Shown: positions 30,976 to 40,009, numbered from the stretch's first letter. The stretch: 43,043 nucleotides of DNA from Myxococcales bacterium (GCA_023248735.1 JAHFDY010000009.1:1-43043), one strand, 5' to 3'. Notes: generated by a model not told the origin, from the letters alone. Numbers and translations are program-made.

Positions 30976-32205
30976 TTACTCCACGGCGACAGTCAGCGTT
31001 CGCTGAGAGCGCATCGCGATGCCGCCAAGCCAGTCCACTTCGCCCTTGCGTTGCATCCTCGGAAAACGAGTGATCAACTCCTTGACCGCGGCCTGTGCTT
31101 CGAGGCGACCCAGCGCAGCGCCCGAGCAATAGTGGATGCCTAGGCCAAATCCAAGGTGGCGGTTGTCGGCGCGGAACACGTCAAGGCGATCCGGATCGGC
31201 GAACACTTCCGGGTCACGATTTGCGGCGGCGATGAGCAAGTAGATACGTTGGCCCTTAGCGATTTGTGACTCGCCGATCGTGAGATCCTCCATCGCCACG
31301 CGACTCATGCGCTGAACTGGCGTGTCATAGCGAAGAAACTCCTCAACCGCGCTCGGCATTGCATCCGGAGTGCGCTGTAAGCGAGCGAGTTCGCCAGGAT
31401 GCTCGAGCAACGCGAGTATTCCGTTGCCGATCAGATTGGTCGTCGTCTCGTGACCCGCAAAGAGAATCAAGGCGCAGGCGGAGATGAGTTCTTGCTCGGA
31501 AAGTAAGCCGGCTTCGGTCTCCGCCGTGATCAGCGATGAAAGGAGATCGTCACCGAGCGCATCTCGTCGCGCTGCGATGATGTCACGAAAGTAGCTCTCC
31601 GTTTCCGCGATGGCCTTGCATGCGCCAACTGCCTTGTCGAGCGTTGGCTGTGCCGCGCTAAGGAAAGCCGCCAAGCTGTCCGCCCACGCCCTGAGGCGAT
31701 GACGGTCTTCTCGCGGCAGTCCGAGCAGATCACCAATTACGATAACGGGTAGCGGGTTTGCGAGATCGTGAACGATGTTGATAGTTCCGTTGGTTGACTT
31801 TTTGACGGCATCATCAACGAGGACCTTTGCAAGTTCGTCGATCGCCGGCTTGAGTTGAGAGGCGGTCTTCGGCGTGAAGGCTTTGGTGAATAGGCCACGA
31901 AGGCGCGCGTGGTCGGGCGGATCGACGAAGAGTGCCCACGATGAGAGGTTGCGAATGAGCGGTTCGAGGTGAGCCTTCACCTCTGGAGGCAAAGAGCCCG
32001 CGAGCATTGCAGCGCGGTTTGCCGAGAGGCGAGGATCGCGAAAGGCAGCCGACACGTCGGCATGGCGCGTCAGGGCCCACCCACCCCATGGTTCGATGAA
32101 GCACACTGGGGCTTCGCGGCGCATGCGCGCGAAGGCAGCGTAGGGCGAGCGTGCGGTTTCGGACGTGAGCAAACCGAAGGGATCGAGTGCGGACATTGCG
32201 CGCAT
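30976..32205 (-). CDS. Cytochrome P450
   Basis: 409 residues from the ATG at 32205; the codon at 32196 is a close second. Bacterial class I P450 features are complete: I-helix AGHETT (250-255), ExxR as EEFLR (288-292), PVQRMSR, and the haem loop FGLGIHYCSGAALGR with the axial ligand C360. No signal or membrane anchor, so it should be soluble and rely on separate ferredoxin and reductase, neither of which is nearby. Substrate unknown; by its general look (ANRDPEVFADPDRLDVFR and AAANRDP) it resembles the CYP107-like group, often active on polyketides, terpenes or fatty acids. No biosynthetic cluster is seen around it. A short inverted repeat (GAGAAC/GTTCTC) lies 27 bases upstream. Confidence 0.93.
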   Translation of the reverse strand: MRAMSALDPFGLLTSETARSPYAAFARMRREAPVCFIEPWGGWALTRHADVSAAFRDPRLSANRAAMLAGSLPPEVKAHLEPLIRNLSSWALFVDPPDHARLRGLFTKAFTPKTASQLKPAIDELAKVLVDDAVKKSTNGTINIVHDLANPLPVIVIGDLLGLPREDRHRLRAWADSLAAFLSAAQPTLDKAVGACKAIAETESYFRDIIAARRDALGDDLLSSLITAETEAGLLSEQELISACALILFAGHETTTNLIGNGILALLEHPGELARLQRTPDAMPSAVEEFLRYDTPVQRMSRVAMEDLTIGESQIAKGQRIYLLIAAANRDPEVFADPDRLDVFRADNRHLGFGLGIHYCSGAALGRLEAQAAVKELITRFPRMQRKGEVDWLGGIAMRSQRTLTVAVE

Positions 32206-32231
32206 CGTACGAGAACTACGAACGCAGCCGT

Positions 32232-32250
32232 GAGAACTGATTGTGTTCTC
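32232..32250. promoter_or_regulatory. Short inverted repeat upstream of the P450 gene
   Basis: GAGAAC (32232-32237) and GTTCTC (32245-32250) frame 7 bases; another GAGAAC lies at 32211-32216. Could be a repressor site; size is small, so chance is possible. Confidence 0.3.
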
Positions 32251-32255
32251 GGACC

Positions 32256-32292
32256 AAAAAAACGGCTGAGGCAGCCCGCTCAAGCTGCCTCA
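32256..32292 (-). terminator. Rho-independent terminator of the 539-residue lipoprotein gene
   Basis: On the minus strand a 9-bp stem, TGAGGCAGC with GCTGCCTCA (32267-32275 and 32284-32292), is followed by GCCG and seven T (A-run 32256-32262 on the plus strand). The loop is 8 bases. Confidence 0.85.
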
Positions 32293-32312
32293 CGGGATTT
32301 GTCTTCCGATGG

Positions 32313-33932
32313 TCAAGGAACGGAACTGACAACGATTGGTGTCGTGGTGGGCTTGTACTTGTTGTCGATTTCGCCCTCAACAACGCGGAGCGCGTCCATG
32401 CCCCAATCGTACCCAAAGTCGGTGAACTGGGTTGCCTTCAGGATGCTCGTGTAGCTGTTCTGCTTGCCATCGATGAACGCGCCGACATAGCGCCCCATCG
32501 CTTCACCGCTGCCGTAGACGTAGCTCTCGAGACCATTGGTGACTGTTTCGAGGTTCGCGGTGCCGCCCGGCTTGAGCGCGTAGTAGTCCGCGTCGTAGTA
32601 GTTGTACGAGACGCAGCCGTTCAGGTTGAGAACCTGGTAGCTCGATGGGAAGTCCCTCGACGAGAAGTTGCTCGGATCGAGCGGGCCGTAACCGATGTAT
32701 GAGTGACCATTGTAGACGAAGAGGTCGCTGTTCTTGATGCCGCGCTTGTGCGGGGTGTCGTCGGTCGACGCGCCGAAGTACGAGTTGAGCTGAATGGTGA
32801 CCTTCTTCGCGGCCGCGCTTCCGACCTTAACAGACACAGGGGCCTCGAACGTGATCCAGTGCCGGACGAGGCGCTCCGCCACCAAGACGCGGAGTGCGCG
32901 CGAGTTTGCGGATGTGATGCCCGTTGGAAATCCCGTTCCGTCGAGCTCCCATTTGAGGAGATCGTCGAATGTCGCGCCGGTCACCTTGACAGTGCCAACA
33001 GTGTAGCTGCCGATGTCGATCGATGGGTCGGCCTTCACGTACTTGAGGCCAGGGCGCGCCTTGAAGATCGCGCGCAGACCCTGGAACCACATCTTGTAGC
33101 CCGAGTCGTCGATCGTGTCGTGCTTCTCACCGGCTGCCCAGTCGGCCATCAGGCCGTTGACCATGCCAATCACGAGTTTGCCACTCTGAACACCACCCGC
33201 GTAGAGGCGATCGTACTCGGGGTAGGTCGTGCCGCGGTTGGTAGCAGCGTTTGAAAAGCCCATCGTAAGGGGAAGGTAGAGACGCGAAACTTCGGACTGC
33301 GGGACGGCGTTTTCCACACTCCCAAGACGCGCACGATCCGCGTCGATCCTGGCTTGCTCTGCCTTCATCGCCGTCTTGCACTGCGAGAGAGAAGGATCAA
33401 AGACGTACCAGATGCTCTCCTGAAACTCTTTCGCTTCCTTGTCGTTCGCGGTGCATTCTTTGAGGATGCGGCTCGTCTGCGATGAGTAACCGCTTGTCAA
33501 GACGGCGAGCGACAGCGTGCTGCGCGTCGACATCGACTTCGGAACGACGGAGGTAGCGGTGTAGGTGTATTTGACCTTGACCATTTCCTTCGACGCGGAG
33601 GGATTGCTCGGGTCAACTACCTTGACCGTTGTTTTCACGAACGACGCCGGGTCAACAGTGGCGAGCTCGCGGTCGTTGACGCCGACGTCCGAAGTGCGGA
33701 GCGCGCCGAATGCCGACTGGGTTTGCTTGCGGACTGAGTTGAGAATCGACCAGTCTTGCGCTGACTTCTCAACGTAGACGTATCCTTCGAACTTGAGGGT
33801 TCGAGCGCGAGCCGTGAGGCTGGTGAGATCGTCTTCTTGACCTTCGGTGGCGATTTCGCCGGAGCTGCATGCTCCGAAGGCAACAAGCATGGCTGGCAAG
33901 GCAACCCATTGGCGAACGGTAAGGTTCCGCAT
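32313..33932 (-). CDS. Large secreted lipoprotein of unknown function
   Basis: 539 residues from the ATG at 33932, with AAGGTG about 7 bases before it; the frame is open to 34094. Signal peptide with lipobox FGAC, then acidic residues (EGQEDDLTSL). No known domain recognised. Features: an Ala/Arg-rich helical middle (MKAEQARIDADRARL), many Tyr and Trp, and a C-terminal part with YNGHSYIGYGPLDPSNFSSRDFPSSYQVLNLNGCVSYNYYDADYYALKPGGTANLETV. NGHSYIGYG and SCVSYNYY-like stretches recall caspase-like or gingipain-like proteases, but a catalytic His-Cys pair cannot be claimed. The C-terminus seems to fold as a globular alpha/beta domain. It is followed by a good terminator and stands as a single gene, so it likely has its own promoter in the 346-bp divergent gap. 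Confidence 0.85.
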   Translation of the reverse strand: MRNLTVRQWVALPAMLVAFGACSSGEIATEGQEDDLTSLTARARTLKFEGYVYVEKSAQDWSILNSVRKQTQSAFGALRTSDVGVNDRELATVDPASFVKTTVKVVDPSNPSASKEMVKVKYTYTATSVVPKSMSTRSTLSLAVLTSGYSSQTSRILKECTANDKEAKEFQESIWYVFDPSLSQCKTAMKAEQARIDADRARLGSVENAVPQSEVSRLYLPLTMGFSNAATNRGTTYPEYDRLYAGGVQSGKLVIGMVNGLMADWAAGEKHDTIDDSGYKMWFQGLRAIFKARPGLKYVKADPSIDIGSYTVGTVKVTGATFDDLLKWELDGTGFPTGITSANSRALRVLVAERLVRHWITFEAPVSVKVGSAAAKKVTIQLNSYFGASTDDTPHKRGIKNSDLFVYNGHSYIGYGPLDPSNFSSRDFPSSYQVLNLNGCVSYNYYDADYYALKPGGTANLETVTNGLESYVYGSGEAMGRYVGAFIDGKQNSYTSILKATQFTDFGYDWGMDALRVVEGEIDNKYKPTTTPIVVSSVP

Positions 33933-34088
33933 CACAACACCTTTTCTTGAATTTTCTGCGAGCTCATGAGGGAAATCGAAGCGTGAGCTTGCGACTGAAT
34001 TGGACAGATTGCGCTCGGTGCCCAGGACGCGTTTGCGACCGGACAGGAGCTGGCGGCCATATGGCACGATGTAGGTGAAGCGCAAGAT

Positions 34089-34103
34089 TGTCACTTAGTG
34101 ACA
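34089..34103. promoter_or_regulatory. 15-bp palindrome TGTCACT-T-AGTGACA
   Basis: TGTCACT and AGTGACA are exact complements around a single T. It sits in the divergent gap, about 157 bases from one start and 176 from the other. Many dimeric regulators bind TGTCA-N-TGACA-type sites, so this is a plausible operator controlling one or both lipoprotein genes; the regulator is unknown. Confidence 0.5.
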
Positions 34104-34204
34104 GTACGGGTTTGTGGCGAAAGGGCCGAAATCGCTTGAAGTGCGTCGCTCATGGGCAACGAGGTTGACGGTTCCCGACCATCGAACGAGCACTACGGCC
34201 CACC

Positions 34205-34232
34205 TTGACCTTCATCGCACTTGGGCTATCTC
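34205..34232 (+). promoter_or_regulatory. Possible promoter of the Cys-rich lipoprotein gene
   Basis: TTGACC (34205-34210) and TATCTC (34227-34232) are 16 bases apart and end 47 bases before the ATG at 34279. By-eye match only. Confidence 0.35.
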
Positions 34233-34278
34233 CAAGGCGCGGCAAACAGAGGGCGATACAAACGTTGAGGGAGAGAGC

Positions 34279-34683
34279 ATGACTTCGATTCGATCTGCAG
34301 TTTCGTTCATTTCTGCCGGTTTCGTGGCTTTTGGGCTGTTCGCTTGTGCGTCGGCTGGTGGTTCGGCCACCGAGTCTGCGGGCGACGAAGCGACCACGTC
34401 TGAAGAGGCACTCACCACGTGCGCGAGCGTTCGCTGCATGGCGGGCACGCATTGCGTGATGAAGAAGCACAGGGCCGCGTGCGTTGCCGACACCGCTGCA
34501 AGCGAGTGCACGAAGGACTCGGACTGCCGCGTCGAGGCCGACTACTGCACGGGCTGCAACTGCGTCGCACTTGCGCCGACCGAGAGCGTTGCTGCGTGTT
34601 CGGGCCCTGGTGTTCGCTGCTTTGCTGACCCGTGCATGACCAAGACGGCGAAGTGCTCAAGCGGCCAGTGCATCGCTCAATGA
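34279..34683 (+). CDS. Cys-rich secreted lipoprotein
   Basis: 134 residues. A good ribosome site (GAGGGAGAGAG) precedes the ATG; the frame upstream to 34114 has no leader. Lipobox LFAC, then an acidic/Ser/Thr linker ending in SEEALTTC, a pattern common in myxobacterial lipoproteins. The mature part holds at least twelve Cys in short loops: CASVRCMAGTHC, CVAD, CTKDSDCRVEADYCTGCNC, CSGPGVRCFADPCMTKTAKCSSGQC. This is a small disulfide-rich domain, perhaps two similar halves. It may serve as an inhibitor, binder or structural surface protein; no family is certain. It is convergent with the repeat-containing secreted protein (7-base overlap at the ends). Confidence 0.83.
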   Translation: MTSIRSAVSFISAGFVAFGLFACASAGGSATESAGDEATTSEEALTTCASVRCMAGTHCVMKKHRAACVADTAASECTKDSDCRVEADYCTGCNCVALAPTESVAACSGPGVRCFADPCMTKTAKCSSGQCIAQ

Positions 34684-35207
34684 TTGGCCGGGCGCAGCGC
34701 ATCTGACGTTCGATCAAGCACGACGCTCAATATGAAGATCACAGAGGGTTCCCGATAGGGCGGCGGCGCGGGTGTTCGTGTTGGTGACGCACGGCGGGGC
34801 CGGATTGATTTCGGCCCGCAGTCGATGCAGTCGCTCAGCAGCTCAAAGGGCGTAAACTGCATGGTGTGTGTCGACATGCACTTCCTGGCGGACTCCAGCA
34901 TTACCCGGCCTTCGTCGGGGACAATCCGAGGGGCGGACTCGAGCATCACCCGGCCTTCGTCGGGGAGAATTCGAAGATGGACCCGAGTTGATTTCCCCGG
35001 CGGAAAGCAATCGCACACGGCTTCGGCGAAGGGTGCCCAGACGGGTGACTTCATCGGTTCGGGGAAGATGACGACGCTATGGGGCCATCGCGGTACCCGC
35101 GTGCGCAATGCGCACGTCGATCCCGCGTATGGCCGCGCCGGCTGCGCAAAGGCCGCTTCGGCTGAGAGTGAGACAAGGACCAAGGCGATCGCGCAAGAGA
35201 GACGCAT
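34677..35207 (-). CDS. Secreted protein with a 15-residue tandem duplication
   Basis: 176 residues from the ATG at 35207 (MRLSCAIALVLVSLSAEAAFAQPARPY); the frame is open to 35345 without leader. A clear Sec signal is cut after AFA. The mature protein has few aromatic residues, scattered Cys (STCALRT, AVCDCF, KCMST, SDCIDCG) and the duplicated segment RILPDEGRVMLESAP / RIVPDEGRVMLESAR from a 45-bp tandem repeat. No family recognised, and the C-terminal VIFILSVVLDRTSDALRP has a hydrophobic stretch. The coding quality is moderate, so it may be a real but fast-changing protein. Overlapping frames on the other strand are less credible, lacking a leader. Confidence 0.5.
   Translation of the reverse strand: MRLSCAIALVLVSLSAEAAFAQPARPYAGSTCALRTRVPRWPHSVVIFPEPMKSPVWAPFAEAVCDCFPPGKSTRVHLRILPDEGRVMLESAPRIVPDEGRVMLESARKCMSTHTMQFTPFELLSDCIDCGPKSIRPRRASPTRTPAPPPYREPSVIFILSVVLDRTSDALRPANH
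34887..34976. repeat. 45-bp tandem duplication, two copies
   Basis: Units 34887-34931 and 34932-34976 are in register with only a handful of mismatches (6 of 45 by eye). The length is a multiple of three, so it duplicates 15 residues within the secreted-protein frame on the minus strand. Mismatches are few, so the duplication is recent or held by selection. Confidence 0.85.
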
Positions 35208-35325
35208 GGCGTCACGACAACAAGCGGGACGCGTTGGTTCCCTGAATTGAACGACGCGCCAAGGGAAGTAAACAAAGCCGCCAGATGGGAGAGATATCGC
35301 CAACGGTCGCGCTACTGCGTTGGCC

Positions 35326-36648
35326 ATGAACCGCACCGTACTCAAGACACGCTTGTCAACTCTTCCAACGGCGCTCAGGGTCCTCGGCGGCGCCGTGGCC
35401 TACTCGCTCGTCGCATGCTCGTCGTCGCTTGAGGCGCACGAGGAATTGCGCGCCGGTGAGACTGCTCCGGCCACGATAACAACCGCGCCGCAAGCGCAAT
35501 GCGTGATCGCGGGCGGTTCGTCCACCGATGGCCTGACGATGCACTCGAATGCGCGCATTGGAGCCGCGACCTTCACTGCGGTCGGCGACTTCAACGCCGA
35601 CGGGCTTGACGACGTCGCGCTTCTTCCCATGCGAGATGCGAGCGACTATTTGGGACCGCCAGAGGCGCACATATTCTTTGGTCCGCTCTGCAGGCCAAGC
35701 GTGACCGCGCGCGACTGGTACCGCGATTCGGATCAACTCATCGCGCCCGTGACCGGCCAGCTCAACTACGGAGCGTTCGCGTTCGACGCCGACGGAAACG
35801 GTACGAAGGACCTTGTCGTCGTCGGCTACAACCGTCGCATCGGAGCAACGTCGCCTGCGCTTAAGACTACGCTCGACATCCGATACGCGCCGCTCGCCTC
35901 TGGCCGTCACCTTACGATCACGGCAACCGAGACCTCCGGACCCATGTGGCTACGTGGTGGAGCGGACGGTCGTCGTCAGGTGGTCGCGATTGGTGACGTG
36001 ACCGGCGATCGCATCCCTGACTTCGGGTCGATATCCTACCCAGGCACCACGACAAACCTTGTTATCGTTGCGGGGCCCATCGCGGTTGACTCGCGCGAGA
36101 TCGTGATCGCTTCGGGCACGTCGGAGCGCCCCGTCGTCGTCGGTGATCTTAATGGCGACGGTGTCGCAGAGTTTGCATCGACGGGCGGTGGCGCCCTCGG
36201 ACGATCGATACGATTGTGTCGTGGGCCCGTCCTCTCACCGGCAGGATGCATAACGAGCTCCGCATTCGATCTCGAGCCGGGCTTCGCGCTCATCGGCAGC
36301 GCGGGTAGCGATGTCAACGGTGACGGCTTCGTCGACTTGATTGGCGCGTCCCCAAGTCGCGGTGGGATTTCGTACTACGTCAAGACGATCTCAGGTAAGG
36401 ACCTGAGCGTCATTAGCGCGACGTCGCTTACCTACTCTGACTACATGGCACGCTATGGAATCAGCGTTGGAGCGAAGGTGTCGGGAGATTTCAACGGCGA
36501 CGGCATTGTCGACAAAGGTGTCGGCGACCCAGCCGCGGGCCTGCAAAGGTGGAGCGTGAACTGCGACGGCGGCCCATGGGGGACCTACTACGACTGTAGT
36601 CCCAACACCTGGGGCAGCTTCACCGCGACGTTTGGAACGCGCAAGTAG
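35326..36648 (+). CDS. Secreted FG-GAP/VCBS-repeat lipoprotein
   Basis: 440 residues from the ATG at 35326 (a TTG two codons earlier is possible). Lipobox LVAC after about 31 residues. Six FG-GAP-type calcium-binding turns can be counted: DFNADGLDDVALL, DADGNGTKDLVVVG, DVTGDRIPDFGS, DLNGDGVAEFAST, DVNGDGFVDLIGA and DFNGDGIVDKGVGD. Each has the D-x-N/D-G-D-G-x-x-D pattern, so the body is a calcium-stabilised beta propeller of the integrin-alpha kind. The C-terminal part has Cys (NCDGGPWGTYYDC) that may close it. Expected at the cell surface, as a binding protein. It is convergent with the 1036-residue cytochrome/PD40 gene, 17 bases apart. Confidence 0.9.
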   Translation: MNRTVLKTRLSTLPTALRVLGGAVAYSLVACSSSLEAHEELRAGETAPATITTAPQAQCVIAGGSSTDGLTMHSNARIGAATFTAVGDFNADGLDDVALLPMRDASDYLGPPEAHIFFGPLCRPSVTARDWYRDSDQLIAPVTGQLNYGAFAFDADGNGTKDLVVVGYNRRIGATSPALKTTLDIRYAPLASGRHLTITATETSGPMWLRGGADGRRQVVAIGDVTGDRIPDFGSISYPGTTTNLVIVAGPIAVDSREIVIASGTSERPVVVGDLNGDGVAEFASTGGGALGRSIRLCRGPVLSPAGCITSSAFDLEPGFALIGSAGSDVNGDGFVDLIGASPSRGGISYYVKTISGKDLSVISATSLTYSDYMARYGISVGAKVSGDFNGDGIVDKGVGDPAAGLQRWSVNCDGGPWGTYYDCSPNTWGSFTATFGTRK

Positions 36649-36665
36649 GCGGCCTTCAAGGCCGG

Positions 36666-39600
36666 TCACTCCGAAGGGACGCAGTCGTACGACTGTCGCC
36701 AATTCGCGAGTGTCGGCGCAAGCAGGTGATCCGCCGACGGGTTGAGCGTCGCTGTGACGCGCAGGTAGGCACGGGACTTCTGCGCCGCCGCGGTGAGCAC
36801 CTGGTCAACGGTGCTCGCTCCCGCCGTCCATGCAACGACAGTTGTCGAAGCCGTGCCCACCGCGTAAGAGGTCGCCGCCGGCAAGGCACCCTGCGTGTCC
36901 GCGGTTTGGGCAGTAAAGTTGATTGACGTTCCGCTGGGTACGGTGGCCTGCCATTCGAAGAGCCTCCATACCGGGCGGGTTTCAGACGGGCAGACCGCGT
37001 TGTAGTCACGCGTAAAAGTCGAGGGGTAGTAGTAGATGAGCGGTGGCGGCGTCTGGCACGTGCCGCTCGCGCAAATGTTGGGCGGGTACCCGCAGCACTG
37101 GGAGTCGGTCGTACACACGCTTCCGAGCGCAACGCAGGATGATGAACTCGTCGGAACGCAGTGCAACGTCGCTGGGTTCGACAAGGGTGGCGGGTCGAGT
37201 TGGCAGACGGCTGTGGAGGGTGCTCCGCAACAATCAAGATTTGAACTGCACACATTCGCCGCTGTCAGCGTGTTCGATGCAGCCTTGCACGCGTCGAGTA
37301 CCCAGTATGCCTTCGAGTTGCCGGCGAGTAATTCTTGTCCAGGGAGATAGAACGCCGGATAGCTCGGGTCCGCTCCCGCGGCGGGCGATGAGCTAATCGC
37401 TGCGACCCACAACTTCTTCGGCGTGGGCTGAACGCTAATGTCTCGGAAACGTGGATCGCTCCACCATGGGTTTACGGTCGCGACGTTTCCGTAGAGTCTG
37501 CGCGACGTGAAGACCACCCAATAGTAACCGCCGCGCGCTTGTGGATTGACGGTTGGCTCGAAGTTGAGCTGAGGCTCGTTGCCCGCAGTGTGAGAGCTCC
37601 CCCCAGTTGGGATGTAGAGCGTGCCCGAGGCATTTTTGCCGTTCAGCCAGTTCATCGAGACAACCGACGCCGCGCCGGACGTGTTGACCCACTGAATCTC
37701 ACCCTTTGCGCCGTCGTCGCCACATGCGGCAACGTGCGTCGCATCGTCGCATCCGGACCGCGTTCCGCCGAAGTCGTGGTGGTTCGATCCGGCGATGTCG
37801 CCGTCGTTCACGTTCTCGCGTTCGAAGACGACTCCTTCGTTGCCAGGTAGGAAGGTTGGCCACACCGCAGTTTTGGGGCTTGCAATCGTCGCAAGGCGTT
37901 TCCCGCTCGAAAATGTCTTCGTCGCGGGGTTGTAGCTGAGCATCGCGAGAGAGCGTTTGTCGGCCGCCGCGCCGTCGATGCTGCCGGTGCTCGCGTAGTG
38001 ATTGAACGCAACTCTGGTTCCGTCAGGCGAGAATACCGGCGTCGCTGCTTTCAGACCGGCAGGCAACCCCGATACGCCCGCGACGGCTGTTCCGAGCGAA
38101 CCAGACACGAGCGAATACAACGCGCTAGCGTTCGCACCATTATCACTTCCCTCCAAGCCGCCTGGGTTGGGTGTGGTTGAGTAGTTCGACGGAACGCCGC
38201 CGTTCGCGAAGAGCATTGATCCGTCTGGGTAGATGCCAGCCCATGACATGCGACCGTCGTTGTTGTTCGTAATGACCGTATCGACCGGTGCGCCCGAGAG
38301 GTTGGTGTACTGATGTACTTTCGTTCCGACCGTGAACTCGTTTGTCGTGAGCTTCGATCCGTCGGCTGATGCCGAGTGGCACACGCGACAGCCAGTGTAG
38401 TCACCGCTCGACCAATTCGAATTTGATCCCGCCACAACGGTCGGTGCCGAGGCGCCGGGTTTGATGGCGAGTGTCGCGGCGCCGAAGCCACCGCTCGGAA
38501 GCTTGGGACCGAAGTTCTGCACCAGGTTGGTTCCGTACGATTGGTAGTAAACGGACCCCTTCAATTGGTCAGTTGCGAATGTGAACGTCTCTGTTTGCTC
38601 GGCTCGCAACGTTGCGCCACCGGTAATGCGCTGCACTGCGAGAATGCCGTCGTGGCCCGATGCTCCTTGCGCGGTATGTTCGAACGCTACCCACGCGTTT
38701 TGAGCAATCTGCGCCCGCGCTTTGGCGCTCAAGCTCGCCGTTGGATAGGTGGTTGTCTCCGCGATAATCTCCGACCACGAGAAGATCGTCGTGCCTGACG
38801 CCGGGTAGCGCAACGTTACCTTGACTGCGTTGGCAACAGTGCCGTTCGACCATTGCACGAGCGGCGAGAGGAGCCCAAGAGGGAACACCGTCTTGTCGTA
38901 CGGATAGAGGAACGCGAAGGTCCCGGAGGTCTCTGCAGTGCCGGTGGTGACCGGAAACGAGGCTGCGTTGTAGCCCACCGGCGCGGCGCTAACGTCAACA
39001 ACATTGACGGCAATGTTGAGGGTTGCGACGGCCGTGTAGGAACCCGCAAATGCGCGAACCGTGATGGGCCCCGCGATCGGACTGACCAGGGTGAGCGTTC
39101 CCGATGCGCTGATCTGAGCGATATCGACGCGATCGATCGACCAAAGCGGCGTCAGCGCTCCAGCGTAACAACCACTCGGCGTGAGCGATGCGGTGAAGGT
39201 CGCAGTGGATGGGGAGACGGGGGACATTTGCGTCACGGTCAGCGTCGACGGCGACGGTGTGATGGCCATGCCTGTGCACGTCACTCCCGCAGGTGAGGTA
39301 ATCGTCTGCGACAACGAGATGCCCGCGTCGGTCAATGCGAGACCGCTGTCGACGCCAGCGTCGATGCCCGTCGGCGAGTCTGTGAAGTCTTGACAGTGGG
39401 GGTCGCAAGGATTGCGGCTTGTGCAGTCGCTGTTGGACCCGAGATCATTCAGGTGAAGAGTAGGCGCAGACTGCGTGGTGACCGTCTCCTCGCTGCACGC
39501 TCCCCAACGGCCGCTCGCGCAAGTCATGTGTCCGATCGAGCACGTGATGTAGTCGCCGTAGACCTTCTTCACGCCGCCACAGTTTGTCGTGGCTCCCTCC

Positions 39601-39776
39601 GGCGAACACCCGCATCCGGAGTTGGGGCGTGCGCAGGTTGTGTCGAGTGCGGGAGCGACCGTCCCCGAGCCGAGTTCGCCTGGCCGACCGGCATCGCATG
39701 CGTCAAAGCACGCAATCGCGGTTACAAAGATCGCGCCGAAGCCTAGGTAGGCGCTTACCGTCCGCTTCAAACCCAT
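36666..39776 (-). CDS. Large lipoprotein with cytochrome-type CRVCH motif, PD40-like region and Cys modules
   Basis: 1036 residues with a strong ribosome site (GAGAGG about 8 bases before the ATG). Lipobox near IAC (21-23). Segments: an N-terminal Cys module (CGCSPEGATTNCGG, YGDYITCSIGHMTCASGRWGACSEE, about 53-96); an Ig-like/Big-domain stretch (CYAGALTPLWSIDRVDIAQISASGTLTL, about 203-230); a haem motif C463-RV-C466-H467 (GDYTGCRVCHSASADGSKL); a PD40-like region (MSWAGIYPDGSMLFANGG, PVFSPDGTRVAFNHYA, TFLPGNEGVVFER); and two disulfide modules near 843-907 (CSSNLDCCGAPSTAVC and CVALGSVCTTDSQCCGYPPNICASGTC). Function is unknown, but one covalent haem with a propeller suggests a surface redox or binding protein. 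A truncated N-terminal paralogue lies just upstream at 40010. Confidence 0.85.
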   Translation of the reverse strand: MGLKRTVSAYLGFGAIFVTAIACFDACDAGRPGELGSGTVAPALDTTCARPNSGCGCSPEGATTNCGGVKKVYGDYITCSIGHMTCASGRWGACSEETVTTQSAPTLHLNDLGSNSDCTSRNPCDPHCQDFTDSPTGIDAGVDSGLALTDAGISLSQTITSPAGVTCTGMAITPSPSTLTVTQMSPVSPSTATFTASLTPSGCYAGALTPLWSIDRVDIAQISASGTLTLVSPIAGPITVRAFAGSYTAVATLNIAVNVVDVSAAPVGYNAASFPVTTGTAETSGTFAFLYPYDKTVFPLGLLSPLVQWSNGTVANAVKVTLRYPASGTTIFSWSEIIAETTTYPTASLSAKARAQIAQNAWVAFEHTAQGASGHDGILAVQRITGGATLRAEQTETFTFATDQLKGSVYYQSYGTNLVQNFGPKLPSGGFGAATLAIKPGASAPTVVAGSNSNWSSGDYTGCRVCHSASADGSKLTTNEFTVGTKVHQYTNLSGAPVDTVITNNNDGRMSWAGIYPDGSMLFANGGVPSNYSTTPNPGGLEGSDNGANASALYSLVSGSLGTAVAGVSGLPAGLKAATPVFSPDGTRVAFNHYASTGSIDGAAADKRSLAMLSYNPATKTFSSGKRLATIASPKTAVWPTFLPGNEGVVFERENVNDGDIAGSNHHDFGGTRSGCDDATHVAACGDDGAKGEIQWVNTSGAASVVSMNWLNGKNASGTLYIPTGGSSHTAGNEPQLNFEPTVNPQARGGYYWVVFTSRRLYGNVATVNPWWSDPRFRDISVQPTPKKLWVAAISSSPAAGADPSYPAFYLPGQELLAGNSKAYWVLDACKAASNTLTAANVCSSNLDCCGAPSTAVCQLDPPPLSNPATLHCVPTSSSSCVALGSVCTTDSQCCGYPPNICASGTCQTPPPLIYYYPSTFTRDYNAVCPSETRPVWRLFEWQATVPSGTSINFTAQTADTQGALPAATSYAVGTASTTVVAWTAGASTVDQVLTAAAQKSRAYLRVTATLNPSADHLLAPTLANWRQSYDCVPSE

Positions 39777-40009
39777 TTGCGATCCTCTCGTCCACTACGA
39801 ACCGAAGGCAGTCTCAGGCTAAGTTTGTTGCGGCGCGCGCGACGCCATCGCTTGCGAGGAACGATTTGAGCTCGCGCCATTTCCAACGTGTTTCATTATT
39901 CCTGTGGGGTTGCGACTGGTCAATCAAAGCGCCCCCACAGATCACGCGTACTAAGAATGCGGTCGCATAAGTTGCTACGTTGCAGAACTCGCCCTTAGGC
40001 GCGTTCACA

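Larger units (their letters stand above)
33933..34278. other. 346-bp gap between divergent lipoprotein genes
   Basis: No coding frame is credible here. It holds the palindrome at 34089-34103 and a possible promoter for the Cys-rich lipoprotein gene. I see no tRNA-like fold or repeat array. It must carry the promoters of both flanking genes. Confidence 0.6.

Noticed and set aside
30976..32205. P450 as part of a natural-product cluster
   Set aside because: No polyketide, peptide synthetase, terpene or ferredoxin gene lies within reach in this window.
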